A stretch of DNA of 64,000 nucleotides from the NCBI GenBank assembly GCA_037127255.1, contig JBANSL010000003.1, positions 47,865,814 through 47,929,813 on the forward strand. Direction: 5' to 3'. The stretch's first letter is position 1; every line of letters begins with the position of its first letter. The translations under genes were made by a program, and so were the position numbers. The DNA comes from Persicaria tinctoria (taxonomy: Eukaryota; Streptophyta; Magnoliopsida; Caryophyllales; Polygonaceae). The notes under the pieces were generated by a model. It searched no databases. It was not told where the DNA came from and saw only the letters and a program-made list of their open reading frames with translations. Positions 45,827-55,628 of the stretch are shown here, piece after piece.

Positions 45827-46551
45827 TGTTAAGTTTTGGAACATTATATTTATTTCCTATTTAGTATTTCTTATACTTAAGTTATTTTAGGAAACTTTAA
45901 GGTTATTTTTATTATTTCCATTAGATGTTAGTTTTATCTTATTCTATCATCTAACTCGGCCCAACAGCCCTGCGTGGCCTATATATTCCGAGTTCTCCTA
46001 TTGTAATTCAATAAGAACATTATGAATAGAATTTAGATCTCTCAAATTGTGTGAAACACATGGAGTGTCTTCTTGATCCAACTAGAGCTGTGCTCGTTGA
46101 TCATCGAATTGGTTTGATCTAGCTTGGTTTGCTTTGTGTTCGTCAACTTCGCAAGACTGGTGATCCTAGTATTCACAAGCCCCCTTCTGGTGCTTCAAGT
46201 TGTCCGCTTGATTGTGTCGGATTGTAGAGGCGGGTTGTGTAGGCATTGGTATTGGTTCCTACCCTCTGAGGAGGCCTGGGGTCTTTATCTTGTGCTACAT
46301 AGATCGACTCAGTCCTTATCAGGTCGTGTCTTTCCATTCTTGCATTCAATTTCGAGTCTTTATCTATCTTTATCGAGTCTTTGTCATTCTTGTTTAGTGT
46401 CGACATCAAGAATCCTTGTTCTTGATCGTTCTTGCTGCGTCTTTATTGTTTCTTGGCTGTTCTTGATTGATCTTGATCGAGTTCTTGCTTTTCTTTTTCA
46501 GTTCTTGCTTGTTGTCGAAGATCGGACCATCTCACGGCTAACCCCGTATCA
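45827..46551 (+). repeat. Terminal LTR of the array
   Basis: 725 bp. It differs from the other LTRs by a 1-bp loss in GCAAGACTGGTGATCC (about 46155) and a few substitutions. It ends GTATCA and is followed directly by MULE coding sequence, which defines the right junction of the array. The single-base loss creates a 273-codon frame (46124-46945) running from the LTR into the MULE, which is a chance fusion. Confidence 0.78.
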
Positions 46552-46945
46552 TATGGTTCTGACAATCAATCGACCCTGGGAGAGCACTCTTGCAAGGCGT
46601 GGTAGTGTATTGCTCGCATGTCAGAAGTACGACGAGTACACTCCCAGCAAGAGGCCGCGAGTTGCCGTAGATGTGGCCAGCAGGAACAATCGCAGAGCTA
46701 TTTCGAAGATAGAGGGGTGTCCGTTTGCGGTGTCGAACGTGGAGTTCAAAAGGGGCGAATGGGGGTTGGACGTTATTCACGACAAGCACAACCATGACCT
46801 TCCCGGTTCGTTGGATGGTCACCCATACGTCGGTCGGATGGATACAGATGAGAAGGACACTACGTTGGCCGTTACCGTGGCTGGTACCCCACCGAAGCCG
46901 CTTTTAGCCACCTTGAAGAAACATCTGAGTCACGCTAGAAGTTGA
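46552..46945 (+). pseudogene. MULE transposase, FAR1/WRKY-GCM1-like zinc-finger region
   Basis: SKIEGCPFAVSNVEFKRGEW and IHDKHNHDLPGSLDGHPYVGR show the C-x(n)-W-x-HNH pattern of the DNA-binding domain at the start of Jittery/MuDR-type MULE transposases. The region upstream is cut by the LTR. The frame stops at 46943-46945, but the protein continues in another frame as NLTSRRQVYNAREKFK. Confidence 0.85.
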
Positions 46946-47700
46946 ACTTAACATCGCGACGACAAGTGTACAATGCTAGGGAAAAGTTTAAAGAAGAAGC
47001 AAGAGGAGGTCAAACAGTCACGCAGGAAGCACTTCACGTATTGCGAGAGAGGGGTTAATTCTACTCTACAAGGAGATCCCCTGACGATCCAAACAAGCTT
47101 CAAGATCTGTTCATCGCGCATTTAGGCACTCGCCATCTTCTGGCCATGTTTCCATACGTCATCCTCGTCTACAGTACATATGGGACGAATGATTATGTTT
47201 CTATCTCAAACTAATCGTTTACCCCTACCGACCAGTGTTTGATAATTAAAATCTATCATGGTGCACGTACAAGATCCCTTTGCGTGAGTTCATTGGATTC
47301 ACTTGCCCAAAGAAGAACTTTGTCATTGGGTTCTGCTTCATGTCGCACAAGGACACAGATACGTACCGTTGGGCGTTGGAGCAGCTCATTTACCACATGC
47401 GAGGTAATTTTCCGAATGTTGTTGTCACATATTGAGAGTTGGGGCTCATTGTGGTGTTGCAAGACGTTCTTCCCAGTGTCAGACATATGTTCTGCACAGT
47501 GCATGTCCTCCGAAGATGCGAAGAAGCTGCTTTCAAGAAGCCCAATAATCTTGATGTTGCTGGGTATTTCAAGAGCACGTGTTATGGCCTTTTCGAATCC
47601 AGATCAGTTGAAAATTTCACCGCCAGAAGGAGGGGTATGCATGCAGAGTGGGGCCATATCGAATGGTTGATGCCGTATTTGGAGGCGACGTGGTTGTGAG
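46946..47700 (+). pseudogene. MULE transposase catalytic core, inactivated
   Basis: Across several frames: NLTSRRQVYNAREKFK, DLFIAHLGTRHLLAMFP, ILVYSTYGTN, FVIGFCFMSHKDTDTYRWAL, NVVVTY, VLPSVRHMFCTVHV and AEWGHIEWLMPYLEATWL match the MULE transposase core in order. The first two catalytic aspartates are lost: Tyr at 47170-47172 in VYSTY, where DxTY is usual, and Tyr at 47430-47432 followed by a stop in TY*EL, where TDxEL is usual. Frameshifts and stops confirm a dead enzyme. Confidence 0.88.
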
Positions 47701-47927
47701 ATTACTCAGAGAATATAGTTCATGCATGAATAGATGCAATCCAGCATTTTGGTACAACCACGACGAACATGTGCACCTCTTTTTTGCTTAGGAATTTCAT
47801 GGCACACATATTTTGGTTACAATATATAGTGATATTCACATGAGAGTCCGAGTTCTCTTGTAGGGCAGAGTCCGCTCATTAGGTGTTGAAGAAGAGCTGA
47901 AACTCTGCAGTCAGTAATTTTACTCAC

Positions 47928-48545
47928 GTGATCACCACAATCGATCTGATGATGGCAGACCAAATCAGTGAGGTGAGGAATACAATGGGGCGAGCAAACA
48001 ACACCTGGCCGACAGACTCGCACGGCCTATGGATATTCGTTCGGATTCGGCATATTGTGTCGAAGGAATGTCTCAAGTTGTTGTTCGACATATTCACGAA
48101 GATGGAAGCCGATCCGTCGTCGCAACCATGCAAAGATAGATATTGGAGGGACGTCTACGGTCTCCCCTGCACACATGAGATGCAAGCTTGTCGAAACCCG
48201 CAGACACCGATCAGACCGTCCCAGATTCACATTTTTTGGAAGCAATTGGATTGGAATCGTCCACATGTTGAAAACGTCCAGGATAACACTCCACTCACAA
48301 GAGCTGATGTCGACATGTTGCGCATGATCACGTTGTTCCAGAGTGGAGCTATGGATGAGGATACCCGTTGGAGGATCGTGTCGGCATTCAACGATGGGGA
48401 TCATCCCTCTCATACATCGTTTACTCCACCTGACCCCGAGGACTGTAGACCGACCGGGAGACCGAGGACTTGTCACCCCGTTCAGACGAACCCGCTACTT
48501 TGGGAACGTGAGCGTGCTCGGGCCCAATGTCATGCCGATAGATAG
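47928..48545 (+). pseudogene. MULE transposase C-terminal part with SWIM-like finger
   Basis: A 205-codon open frame. IVSKECLKLLFDIFTKMEAD, then CKDRYWRDVYGLPCTHEM, corresponds to the region around the SWIM zinc finger (C-x-C-x(n)-C-x-H), with GLPCTHEMQAC as its core, and IHIFWKQLDW is a usual follow-on. The first cysteine pair of the finger is not clearly intact. It ends in a basic Arg-rich tail. Confidence 0.8.
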
Positions 48546-48830
48546 GGGAGCAGGGGATCAACACGAGGTCGAGGTCAGGGTCAATCTTCATCAAATGAAG
48601 CAGATGTTGCGGAAGGCAATGAAGAGGGCACTGAGTCCAACGCAATTGTCGTCGACGACCCTCCTATTGGCCAAGGAAGAGGAAGAGGACGGGGTTGTGG
48701 GAGGGGACGTGGCTGAGGTCGATCAGTGTCGGAGCCTATAGGTGACATTCCACCGACAACACCTACGTCGCTTGTGCCTCAGAATCGCCCTCCCTTAGAT
48801 TTCAATTGAGGCACTTGCAACATCGACGAA
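48546..48830 (+). pseudogene. Linker of MULE protein: acidic then RG-rich
   Basis: In one frame this reads STRGRGQGQSSSNEADVAEG, an acidic stretch (VVDDPP) and GQGRGRGRGCGRGRG before a TGA. RGG-like runs of this kind lie between transposase and OTU domain in related plant MULE proteins. After the stop, PLDFN and YIDEF-like residues (CNIDEFMIAFI) lead into the OTU domain. Confidence 0.55.
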
Positions 48831-48839
48831 TTCATGATT

Positions 48840-49085
48840 GCTTTCATATGAGCCGTCATGAATATTAAAGGTTATGGTCATTGTGGGTATAGATCTTTTG
48901 TTTGTCTTCTGAACTTGGGGCAAGACGCATGGCCTCGAGTTCGACTGGAGTTGGCCGTTGAGTTGCAGCTGCATGTAGATCGGTACCATTACTATCATGC
49001 CTTAGATGAGCTCATCACGAGGGTCAACTATTTCGGCACGTGTCATGATGCTACATATTGGATGGTGATTCCAATCATGAGCGAG
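48840..49085 (+). pseudogene. OTU-like cysteine protease domain, N-terminal half
   Basis: NIKGYGHCGYRSFVCLL matches the catalytic block of OTU proteases, usually DGxC; the aspartate is Tyr here (48873-48875) and the cysteine is kept (48882-48884). WPRVRLELAVELQLHVDRYH and ATYWMVIP follow in the order seen in MULE-linked OTU proteins. The domain is cut at 49085/49086 by an Athila-type LTR and resumes near 54950. Confidence 0.75.
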
Positions 49086-50879
49086 TGATGTCCACTAAAG
49101 TAACCATGTTTTTATGCACAATTTTGCTCCTTCTTCTAAGTACTTTGCATATTTCGGGTTTGGAAGATGTTGAATTTGTGTAGTATAAGCTTATTTGCCA
49201 GAAATAGATGTCTACACAAGTTTTGGTTTAATATTGCTGAATTTGGAGCCATTCCGGGAAGAAACCAAAAGGAGGAGACGAATGCATGAAAGTACTCGAT
49301 GTCGAAAAGATTACTCGACGTCGACTATAGCTGGAAGCAAAATCGACCGAGGAAAGAAGACACATGACACTAGAGTTTGATGACTACTCGACCTCGAGGA
49401 ATCGAGTCCACAAGATTCCTCGACGTCGACCACTACTAAGACCTACTCGAGTCCGACTAGGAGAAGTACTTGAGGACCCGTGAAGAACACCCGTGATCGA
49501 GTACGGACTACTCAACGTCGACTACTCTGGTCGACGTCGACTATCACTTTTTTTGGGCCTAAATCGGGTGGGCCAATCTGAGCACGAGTGGACTACTTGG
49601 GCACGAAGCAAGGAGGAGTATATCTGATTTTATTAAGATCTATCTATGAGGAGAAGATTATCTACCACATGAAGAGAATTAGATATTTACCTTTTAGGAT
49701 TTAAGTTTTATTTATCAAGTTTTATATCCTTAGAAATAGATAGATATTTCTTTCCTTGGATAGCAAGGAGTTAGGCCTATAAATAAAGGCCATGGGGCTA
49801 GTTTTCTATTGATTCAATTCTAGAGATAGTTATTCCACATAAAGTATAGGCCTTCGAAGGTTTTAGGGTTTTGACGTTTTTGCGAAAGTTGGTGTGCCGG
49901 AATTGTAAAGACTTTGATTTAGTTACTGCAAGTTTTCTTTCAATCAATTATGTCTGCAATTACGATGAGGCGTGAATAGTCCACCTACTTCTAGGTTCGG
50001 GGTAAGCCCAAAGATAGTCATGCCGGTGGATTAGCGAATTGTAAAAGAAGGTACTTTATCTTATTTATCTTGTTCTATTCCTTGTGATTCAACTTTGATT
50101 GAGAAATTGAAGAACTCATGTTGTGAAACATGGGTAGTAATTATGGTTTCGATTTGAAAGATTATAAATTCTAATTATGAAAAGAAATAGACACAATTAG
50201 GGTTATTAATCGAAAGGTTTATATTCCTACTTGTCGGATTTGGTGAAAGCATTTTCCTTGTTGATAAAGTTGCCGCCTTTTATGATTTATGATTCCGCTT
50301 GCATGGTTATTGTCATTGCCAACCCCGATCTTGGATATTTTCGTTTAATTTTTTACAGTATAAAATCTGTCAACCTAGTTATTTTCCTGTTCACGCTTCG
50401 TTTCCACCCTCAACTTCTTCGGCCATCTTTGCCGACGCAAACAAAGGTTTCTGTAGAACTACTCGACGTCGACTAAACTAGTCGACATCGACTACTGACT
50501 ACTCGATCCAGGTTTTTTGCTCAATATCGATTGCCGTTTTTGTCTCTACACGTACTCGAGGTGAACAATTTTACTCGACGTCGAGGGTAATAGTCGACGT
50601 CGACTATTACCAATCCCTGGGTTTTGCTTATTTCTACTCGAATTCGACTGTACTGACCCTTATCGACCACTGCCTAATCGAGGTCGAGTACTCCTATAAT
50701 CGATTTCTGGACATGAATCATCCGCTATATGAGATCTGCTGACCTGCTTCCTTGAGGATCGAACTTGACTTTCTTTTGCTGCAACGGGAGGAAGTCTTGA
50801 ACTTTATTTTCTTGGAACAGAATCGGTTTGCTTTACTTTATTCACATTTTATTTGCAATTTCGATTTCCTCTAACAACA
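49086..50879 (+). repeat. 5' LTR of the Athila-type element
   Basis: Starts TGATGTCCAC and ends CTAACAACA, directly before the primer site. It matches, inverted, the solo LTR at 61383-62947 and the LTR at 26366-27865. Two clusters of TCGACGTCGA-type palindromes lie at about 49310-49545 and 50459-50700. Confidence 0.82.
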
Positions 50880-50881
50880 AA

Positions 50882-50900
50882 TTGGCACTGTTGCCGGGGA
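50882..50900 (+). promoter_or_regulatory. Primer-binding site, tRNA-Asp type
   Basis: TTGGCACTGTTGCCGGGGA follows the LTR after 2 nt. It matches the complement of the plant tRNA-Asp 3' end (TGGCGCCGTTGCCGGGGA) except at two positions. Confidence 0.82.
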
Positions 50901-51051
50901 AGCAATCATTCGCACCTTAGATAGCTAGATTTCACGTTTTCTTTGAGTTTATTTTCAGCCTATCTTGATTCCACATGCCTCTTCTTCAGTGCTGAAGCCC
51001 TTACCTTACACCCTTAGGTAAGAATTCCTTGGTACTGACTCTATTTTTCCT

Positions 51052-52110
51052 ATGATTATCAGTGCTTCACTAACGCCGCAGGAAGTAGACAAGCTATTAG
51101 AGGTCCTCCGTAACCATAGGAAGGCTATCGGGTACTCCTTAGAGGACATTAAAGGTATTTCACCCGTTATTTGTATGCATAGAATTCTTTTAGAAGATGA
51201 TCACAGGGCAATCATCGAGCATCAGCGGAAGCTCAACCCCAACATGAAGGAGGTAGTGAAGAAGAAGATCATGCGCATGCTAGATGCATGAATCATCTAC
51301 TCAATCTCCGACGACAATGGGATGAGCCCATTCCATGTGGTTCCCAAGAAGGGTGGAATGACCGTCGAAGAGAATGAGAAGGGAGAGCTAGTTGCTAAGA
51401 GAATCGCTACTAGCTGGCGAATGTGCATCGACTACAGAAAACTCAACACCGCCACTAGGAAGGATCATTTCCCGCTATCGGTACTTGAAAGGTTAGCTGA
51501 ACAAGATTATTTTTTCTACCTGGATGGCTATTCTGGATTTTGACAAGTCCCTGTTCATCCGGAGGATCAAGAGAAGACAACCTTCATATGTCCTTATGGG
51601 ACTTTTGCATATAGGAGGACACCTTTTGAGCTTTGCAATGCCCCAGCCACATTTCAAAGGTGTATGATGGCCATATTCTCTGACATGATTGAAGACATTG
51701 TGGAGGTATTCATGGATGACTTTTCTGTATATGACACTACTTTTGATATTTGTCTTTCTAGCCTTCGCAGGGTACTAGAGCGTTGTGAGAAGACAAATTT
51801 GGTTCTCAACTGGGAAAAGTGACACTTTATGGTAAGTGAAGGGATCGTGATAGGACACAAGGTGTCCAAGAACGGTTTATTAAGGAGATAAGAAGCTTCA
51901 TTGGTCATGCAGACTTTTATATGAGGTTTATTAAATATTTTTCTAAAATAGCCAAACCATTGACTAACCTTCTTATGAAAGATGTCAAGTTTGAATTTTC
52001 TAGCGAATGTCTTGAAGCCTTCAACAGGTTGAAAGCAGCCCTTATCTCCGCTCCTATCATTCAATCGACGGATTGGTCATTACCTTTTAAAATCATCTGC
52101 GATGCCAGCG
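51052..52110 (+). pseudogene. Athila-type reverse transcriptase (broken)
   Basis: DIKGISPVICMHRILLEDDH, KLNPNMKEVVKKKI, VVPKKGGMTVEENEKGEL, WRMCIDYRKLNTATRKDHFP, FYLDGYSGF, CPYGTFAYRRTPFELCNAPA and VFMDDFSVYD follow the Athila RT order; FMDD is the catalytic motif (about 51709-51720). Stops at 51289-51291, 51541-51543 and about 51820, and a deletion near 51880, disable it. RFIKYFSKIAKPLTNLLMK marks the connection region. Confidence 0.88.
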
Positions 52111-52484
52111 ATTAAGAAGTGGGAGAATTGCTAGGACAGCCAAAAGGACACGAAGCTTCATGCCATCTATTATGCAAGCAAGACTCTTGATGTGGTTCAG
52201 GCTAAGTACACCACAACGGAGAAAGAGTTCTTGTCGATGGCCTTTGCATTTAAAAAATTTCGTTCTTATCTTGTTGGATCTAAAGTTATTGTGCACATTG
52301 ACCATGCATCTCTTAGATATTTGATGGCAAAGAAGGATGATAAGCCTAGGATCTTGCGGTGGGTGTTCCTACTCCAAGAGTTCGATGTCGAACTCAAGGA
52401 CAAGAAGGGAACGGAGAACTCGGTAGCCGATCACCTATCTAGGCTCCCCAAAGACATGCTGAAGGAAGCCCAAGACACCACGCC
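52080..52484 (+). pseudogene. Athila-type RNase H
   Basis: WSLPFKIICDASD (catalytic Asp), then, after a frameshift, YASTL-like residues, [34 protein letters not shown] and [18 protein letters not shown] is the usual end of RNase H in Athila/Tat elements. Confidence 0.85.
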
Positions 52485-53605
52485 GATCGAAGATTCTCTC
52501 CCTGACGAGCACTTGATGAGGACAGACACAGTCGTACTCGATGTCGACCTGATCTCCTCGACGTCGAGTAAACCGACACCTGCGGGTAAGCACACATTTT
52601 TACCTATTATTGACCTGCAGGACTACTCAACGTCGAGTACTATTTATCCGACATCAAATACATATAACTCGATCACTTCTCCTCGAGTACAGAACCAAAA
52701 GCCGATAATTACTTGACGTCGAGCACTTCTCCTCGATGTCGACTACCTTTTGGTAATCTTTCAGGTGAGATTTTGTGTACGAACTCCGGTGAGGACTTCT
52801 TCTTTACCCCTCCTACTAGTCCTATTCATGATATATATGTTATAATGGGAGCAAAGATACCCTGGTATGCTGATGTGATCCTAATCGTCAATTTGTTCAA
52901 CGGCTTTATCTTACAAAGCTTTGTCTCTAGAGCCAAACATCAACCCTCGTTTCAGAAAACTGCGTGGCGACACCGTCGTATTTTGGCTCTCTTGGGCTGC
53001 ATAAAATTCCGATTGAAGCCGTTGAGCACTTGTTGGAAAGCTATTTTATACGGCTACAACTTCTATGAAGAACACGTCTCCTAAATCAGCCTTGAAGATG
53101 CTCGAATTCGACATTCTTTTCAGAAGTTAAAATCTGAATGATTTTCATGCTTTTATTTCTATTTAAATAAATCCCACATCGATTAGCGATGCTTGGGGGC
53201 TATATTTCCATCCTATATATTTCTTGTAAGAACTTCATTTTAAATCAAGTCAAGTTGAGTTGAGTTAAAGGTTAAGCCACTAAATAGCTTCCTATGATTC
53301 CGGGTTAAGGATCGAGTTCTTGGTGAGAGGCTAAGAGCGAACCCTTTGGTGAGAGGCCGAGGGTGACACCCTAGTGAAAGGCGAAGGTGTCAAAGGGTCG
53401 AGATCCTCGGACTGCGATTCCGAGAGGATCGAGATCGAGTGTGGGGGGTTCAAGGGTGAGAGGCCTGCGAATCTTGCTCCACATATCCCTTTTTTCCAGT
53501 TCCCAAAAATCCCAAAATTTACCCCCACAAAAAGAGTGTTCGAAAGCTCGAGCCTTGGTCGATCCTGTCCTCGGGTCTCATCATATGCGGATTTTGCTAA
53601 CTATC
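52485..53605 (+). other. Spacer between RNase H and integrase with foreign-looking sequence
   Basis: Integrase normally follows RNase H within about 100 codons, but here about 1.1 kb intervenes. It contains TCGACGTCGAG-type palindromes (52536-52745) like those in the LTRs, a snRNA-promoter-like TCCCACATCG at 53170-53179, and a hairpin near 53401-53431. It may be a partial LTR or another small insertion. No coding region is recognised. Confidence 0.5.
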
Positions 53606-54860
53606 TTGTAGGAAACGAGATTCCGTCAGGCCTATCTTCGTCGGCAGAAAAAGAAGTTCCTCCACGACGTCAAGCAATACTATTGGGATGAACCCTACTT
53701 GTTCAAGCAGGGGAAGGACCATATTTTCAGACGTTGTATCCCAGAGGAGGAAGTAGAGAGTGTCATTCGCCATTGTCACGCTCTCTCTACAGGTGGACAT
53801 GCAAAAGGCTTCAAAACTGCAGCGAAGGTACTTCAATGTGGTTTTTATTGGCCTAACCTTTTTCAGGGATGTACAGGCTTATGTCACTTCATGCGATGAG
53901 TGCCAACGAGTGGACAATATTACTTGGAAGAATGAGACACCGCTCACAGGGATCCTAGAGGTTGAACTTTTTGATGTTTGGGCCATTGACTTTATGGTAC
54001 CATTCCCTGCGTCAAGCCCTTACAAATACATCCTTGTGGCAGTCGACTATGTCTCTAAATAGGTTGAGGTAGTTGCAACTAGGACAAACAATGCGAATGT
54101 AGTTTCCAAGTTTGTTAAAACCAACATATTTCCTCGCTTTGGTGTTCCTAGAGTTCTTATTTTAGATGGTGGCTCACATTTCATCGAAAGAGGGTTTGAG
54201 GCTCTTTTGGCTAAGTATGGGGTGACGCACAGGGTGGACACCCTATCACCCCCAAACTAGTGGCCAAGTAGAGGTCTCTAATCGACAAATTAAAGCCATC
54301 ATAGAGAAGACAGTCTCCTACTCAAGGAAGGATTGGTCATCTAAGCTTGATGATGCACTCTGCGCCTATCGAACGACATATAAGACACCACTGGGGACAA
54401 CTCCTTACAACCTGATTTTTGGCAAGTCCTCTCATTTGCTTGTCGAATTGGAGCATAAAGCAATGTGGGCTCTCAAGAAGCTCAACATGGATCTCGACGA
54501 GGCAGGTAAGAAACGTTTTATTGACTTGCAAGAGCAAGAGGAGTTGCGACTAAAGGCATATGAGAATGTCGAAATCTACAAGGAGCGCACGAAGAGATGA
54601 CACGACAAGAAATTGGTCCCAATGACATATGAGAAAGGTGACAATGTACTTTTATATAATTTTAGACTCCGTTTGTTCCCAGGGAAGTTAAGGACAAGGT
54701 GGAGTGGACCTTTCGCGGTTCACCATATCTATCCCCATGGAGCGATGGAGTTACTTGGCACTGATGGCATTTTTTCCAGGTCAATGGCCACCGGGTCAAG
54801 AAATATTATGACAAAGAAGACCCGAAGGAAGAGATTCGTGCCACCCTGGCGTTAATCACG
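53606..54860 (+). pseudogene. Athila-type integrase and C-terminal region
   Basis: FRRCIPEEEVESVIRHCHAL and CDECQRVDNIT (zinc-binding HHCC part), then ILEVELFDVWAIDFMVPFPA (first Asp), ILVAVDYVSK, LILDGGSHFIERGFEALLAK (second Asp), a [12 protein letters not shown] block (Glu), [33 protein letters not shown] and FPGKLRTRWSGPFAVHHIYP. A frameshift near 54240 and stops at 54060 and 54597 break it. The sequence after the ORF (CCTTAGTGCTTACGGGAGGC) is the typical Athila/Tat post-pol motif. Confidence 0.88.
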
Positions 54861-54949
54861 GTTTAAACAGGAAAGTAGGCCGAGCTAACGAATTAAACCT
54901 TAGTGCTTACGGGAGGCAACCCTCTTTAGGTGTTTGCCACGCTTCACCA

Positions 54950-55085
54950 GTGTCCTTTGGTGATATTGTCACATATGATGCCGATGTTGTACCTACCTTT
55001 GTACGCTACCGGGAGCCCGTCAGTACAGACCTATGAAGAGTTAAATTGGATAGCTTTAGTCGGCAACAGCAACCACTTCGTTCCG
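54950..55085 (+). pseudogene. OTU-like domain, C-terminal half
   Basis: LYLPLYATGSPSVQTYEELN and IALVGNSNHFVPV resemble the end of MULE-linked OTU domains, where a TFLPL strand precedes a V-x-x-NHF motif carrying the catalytic histidine (CAC at 55074-55076). It ends at a splice donor (CCG|GTACG). With 48840-49085 it brackets the Athila insertion, which is the main evidence that both belong to one gene. Confidence 0.55.
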
Positions 55086-55150
55086 GTACGTTTCGAATTT
55101 CATAGTCATTCATTTGTTACAGTTTCGTTTTTCTCTTCAAATGTCAACAG
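55086..55150 (+). other. Short intron in the MULE/OTU gene
   Basis: GTACGTTTCG to TCAACAG, 65 bp, T-rich before the acceptor. Size and borders fit a plant intron. Confidence 0.5.
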
Positions 55151-55315
55151 TCACCTGTTATCCGCAGATTTGGTTGTTGCCTGGTTTGCATCTGCCACTA
55201 GTCTACACTACCTGGACACAACATCACGATCCCATAGATATTTGTCTGTGTCATTTCCCGAGCTACATTCTATGGCGTATGGCATTTTTCGACCCATATT
55301 TTTTTATGGTGCTTG
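55151..55315 (+). pseudogene. Last exon of the MULE/OTU gene
   Basis: VTCYPQIWLLPGLHLPLVYT continues from the intron. Related plant proteins end with a Leu/Pro-rich tail of this kind, but the match is weak. Sequence after about 55315 is T-rich and non-coding. Confidence 0.35.
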
Positions 55316-55628
55316 ACATTTCCCACACTTCGTCTTTATTTTTTTTTCTTGTACAATATTCGTTTATTTTCACATGGAGCAGCCATATTCGGAATCGATT
55401 CGGGGACCGTCGGGCACTACCATGATACGTACTAAGCGTTTCTTATTACATTATATACTCTTTCTTCTAAGGAAAACATATCATTTATAATTTATTAAAC
55501 TTACGTGCGCTTTTTTATGATAATGACAATTACATAAAACATAAAAATTTTAAATCCAATTTATTATAATGTATGTTTCAACAATTGATATTTATGGGGG
55601 GAGGGGGGGAATAACAACCCCCATCCTC
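55316..55628. other. AT-rich 3' flank of the MULE gene
   Basis: T-rich, then AT-rich sequence ending in a poly-G run (55597-55610). No gene or repeat is supported. Confidence 0.5.

Larger units (their letters stand above)
34488..46551 (+). mobile_element. Tandem array of three gag-only gypsy units (TR-GAG-like)
   Basis: Three near-identical units with periods of 4131 and 4133 bp give the order: leader-ORF-LTR, leader-ORF-LTR, leader-ORF-LTR. The first unit lacks its 5' LTR, primer site and about 340 bp of leader; it joins MULE-side sequence at about 34488. Each unit encodes the same 583-residue protein and no RT or integrase, as in TR-GAG elements described from plants. Shared LTRs between adjacent units point to unequal recombination, not independent insertions. 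The array splits the MULE gene (34315-34413 / 46552 on). Confidence 0.85.
49086..54930 (+). mobile_element. Athila-type gypsy element lacking gag and 3' LTR
   Basis: The order is 5' LTR (49086-50879), primer site, then pol from 51052 (RT, RNase H, integrase) ending near 54860. Only about 170 bp lie between primer site and RT, so gag and protease are deleted. No 3' LTR is found before MULE coding sequence resumes at about 54950. The copy splits the OTU domain of the MULE gene. Because the 3' end is missing, no target duplication can be shown. Confidence 0.82.

Noticed and set aside
46124..46945. 273-codon ORF spanning the terminal LTR and MULE sequence
   Set aside because: It arises from a 1-bp loss in the LTR that brings an LTR frame in line with the MULE exon. 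The LTR part is not coding in the sister copies.
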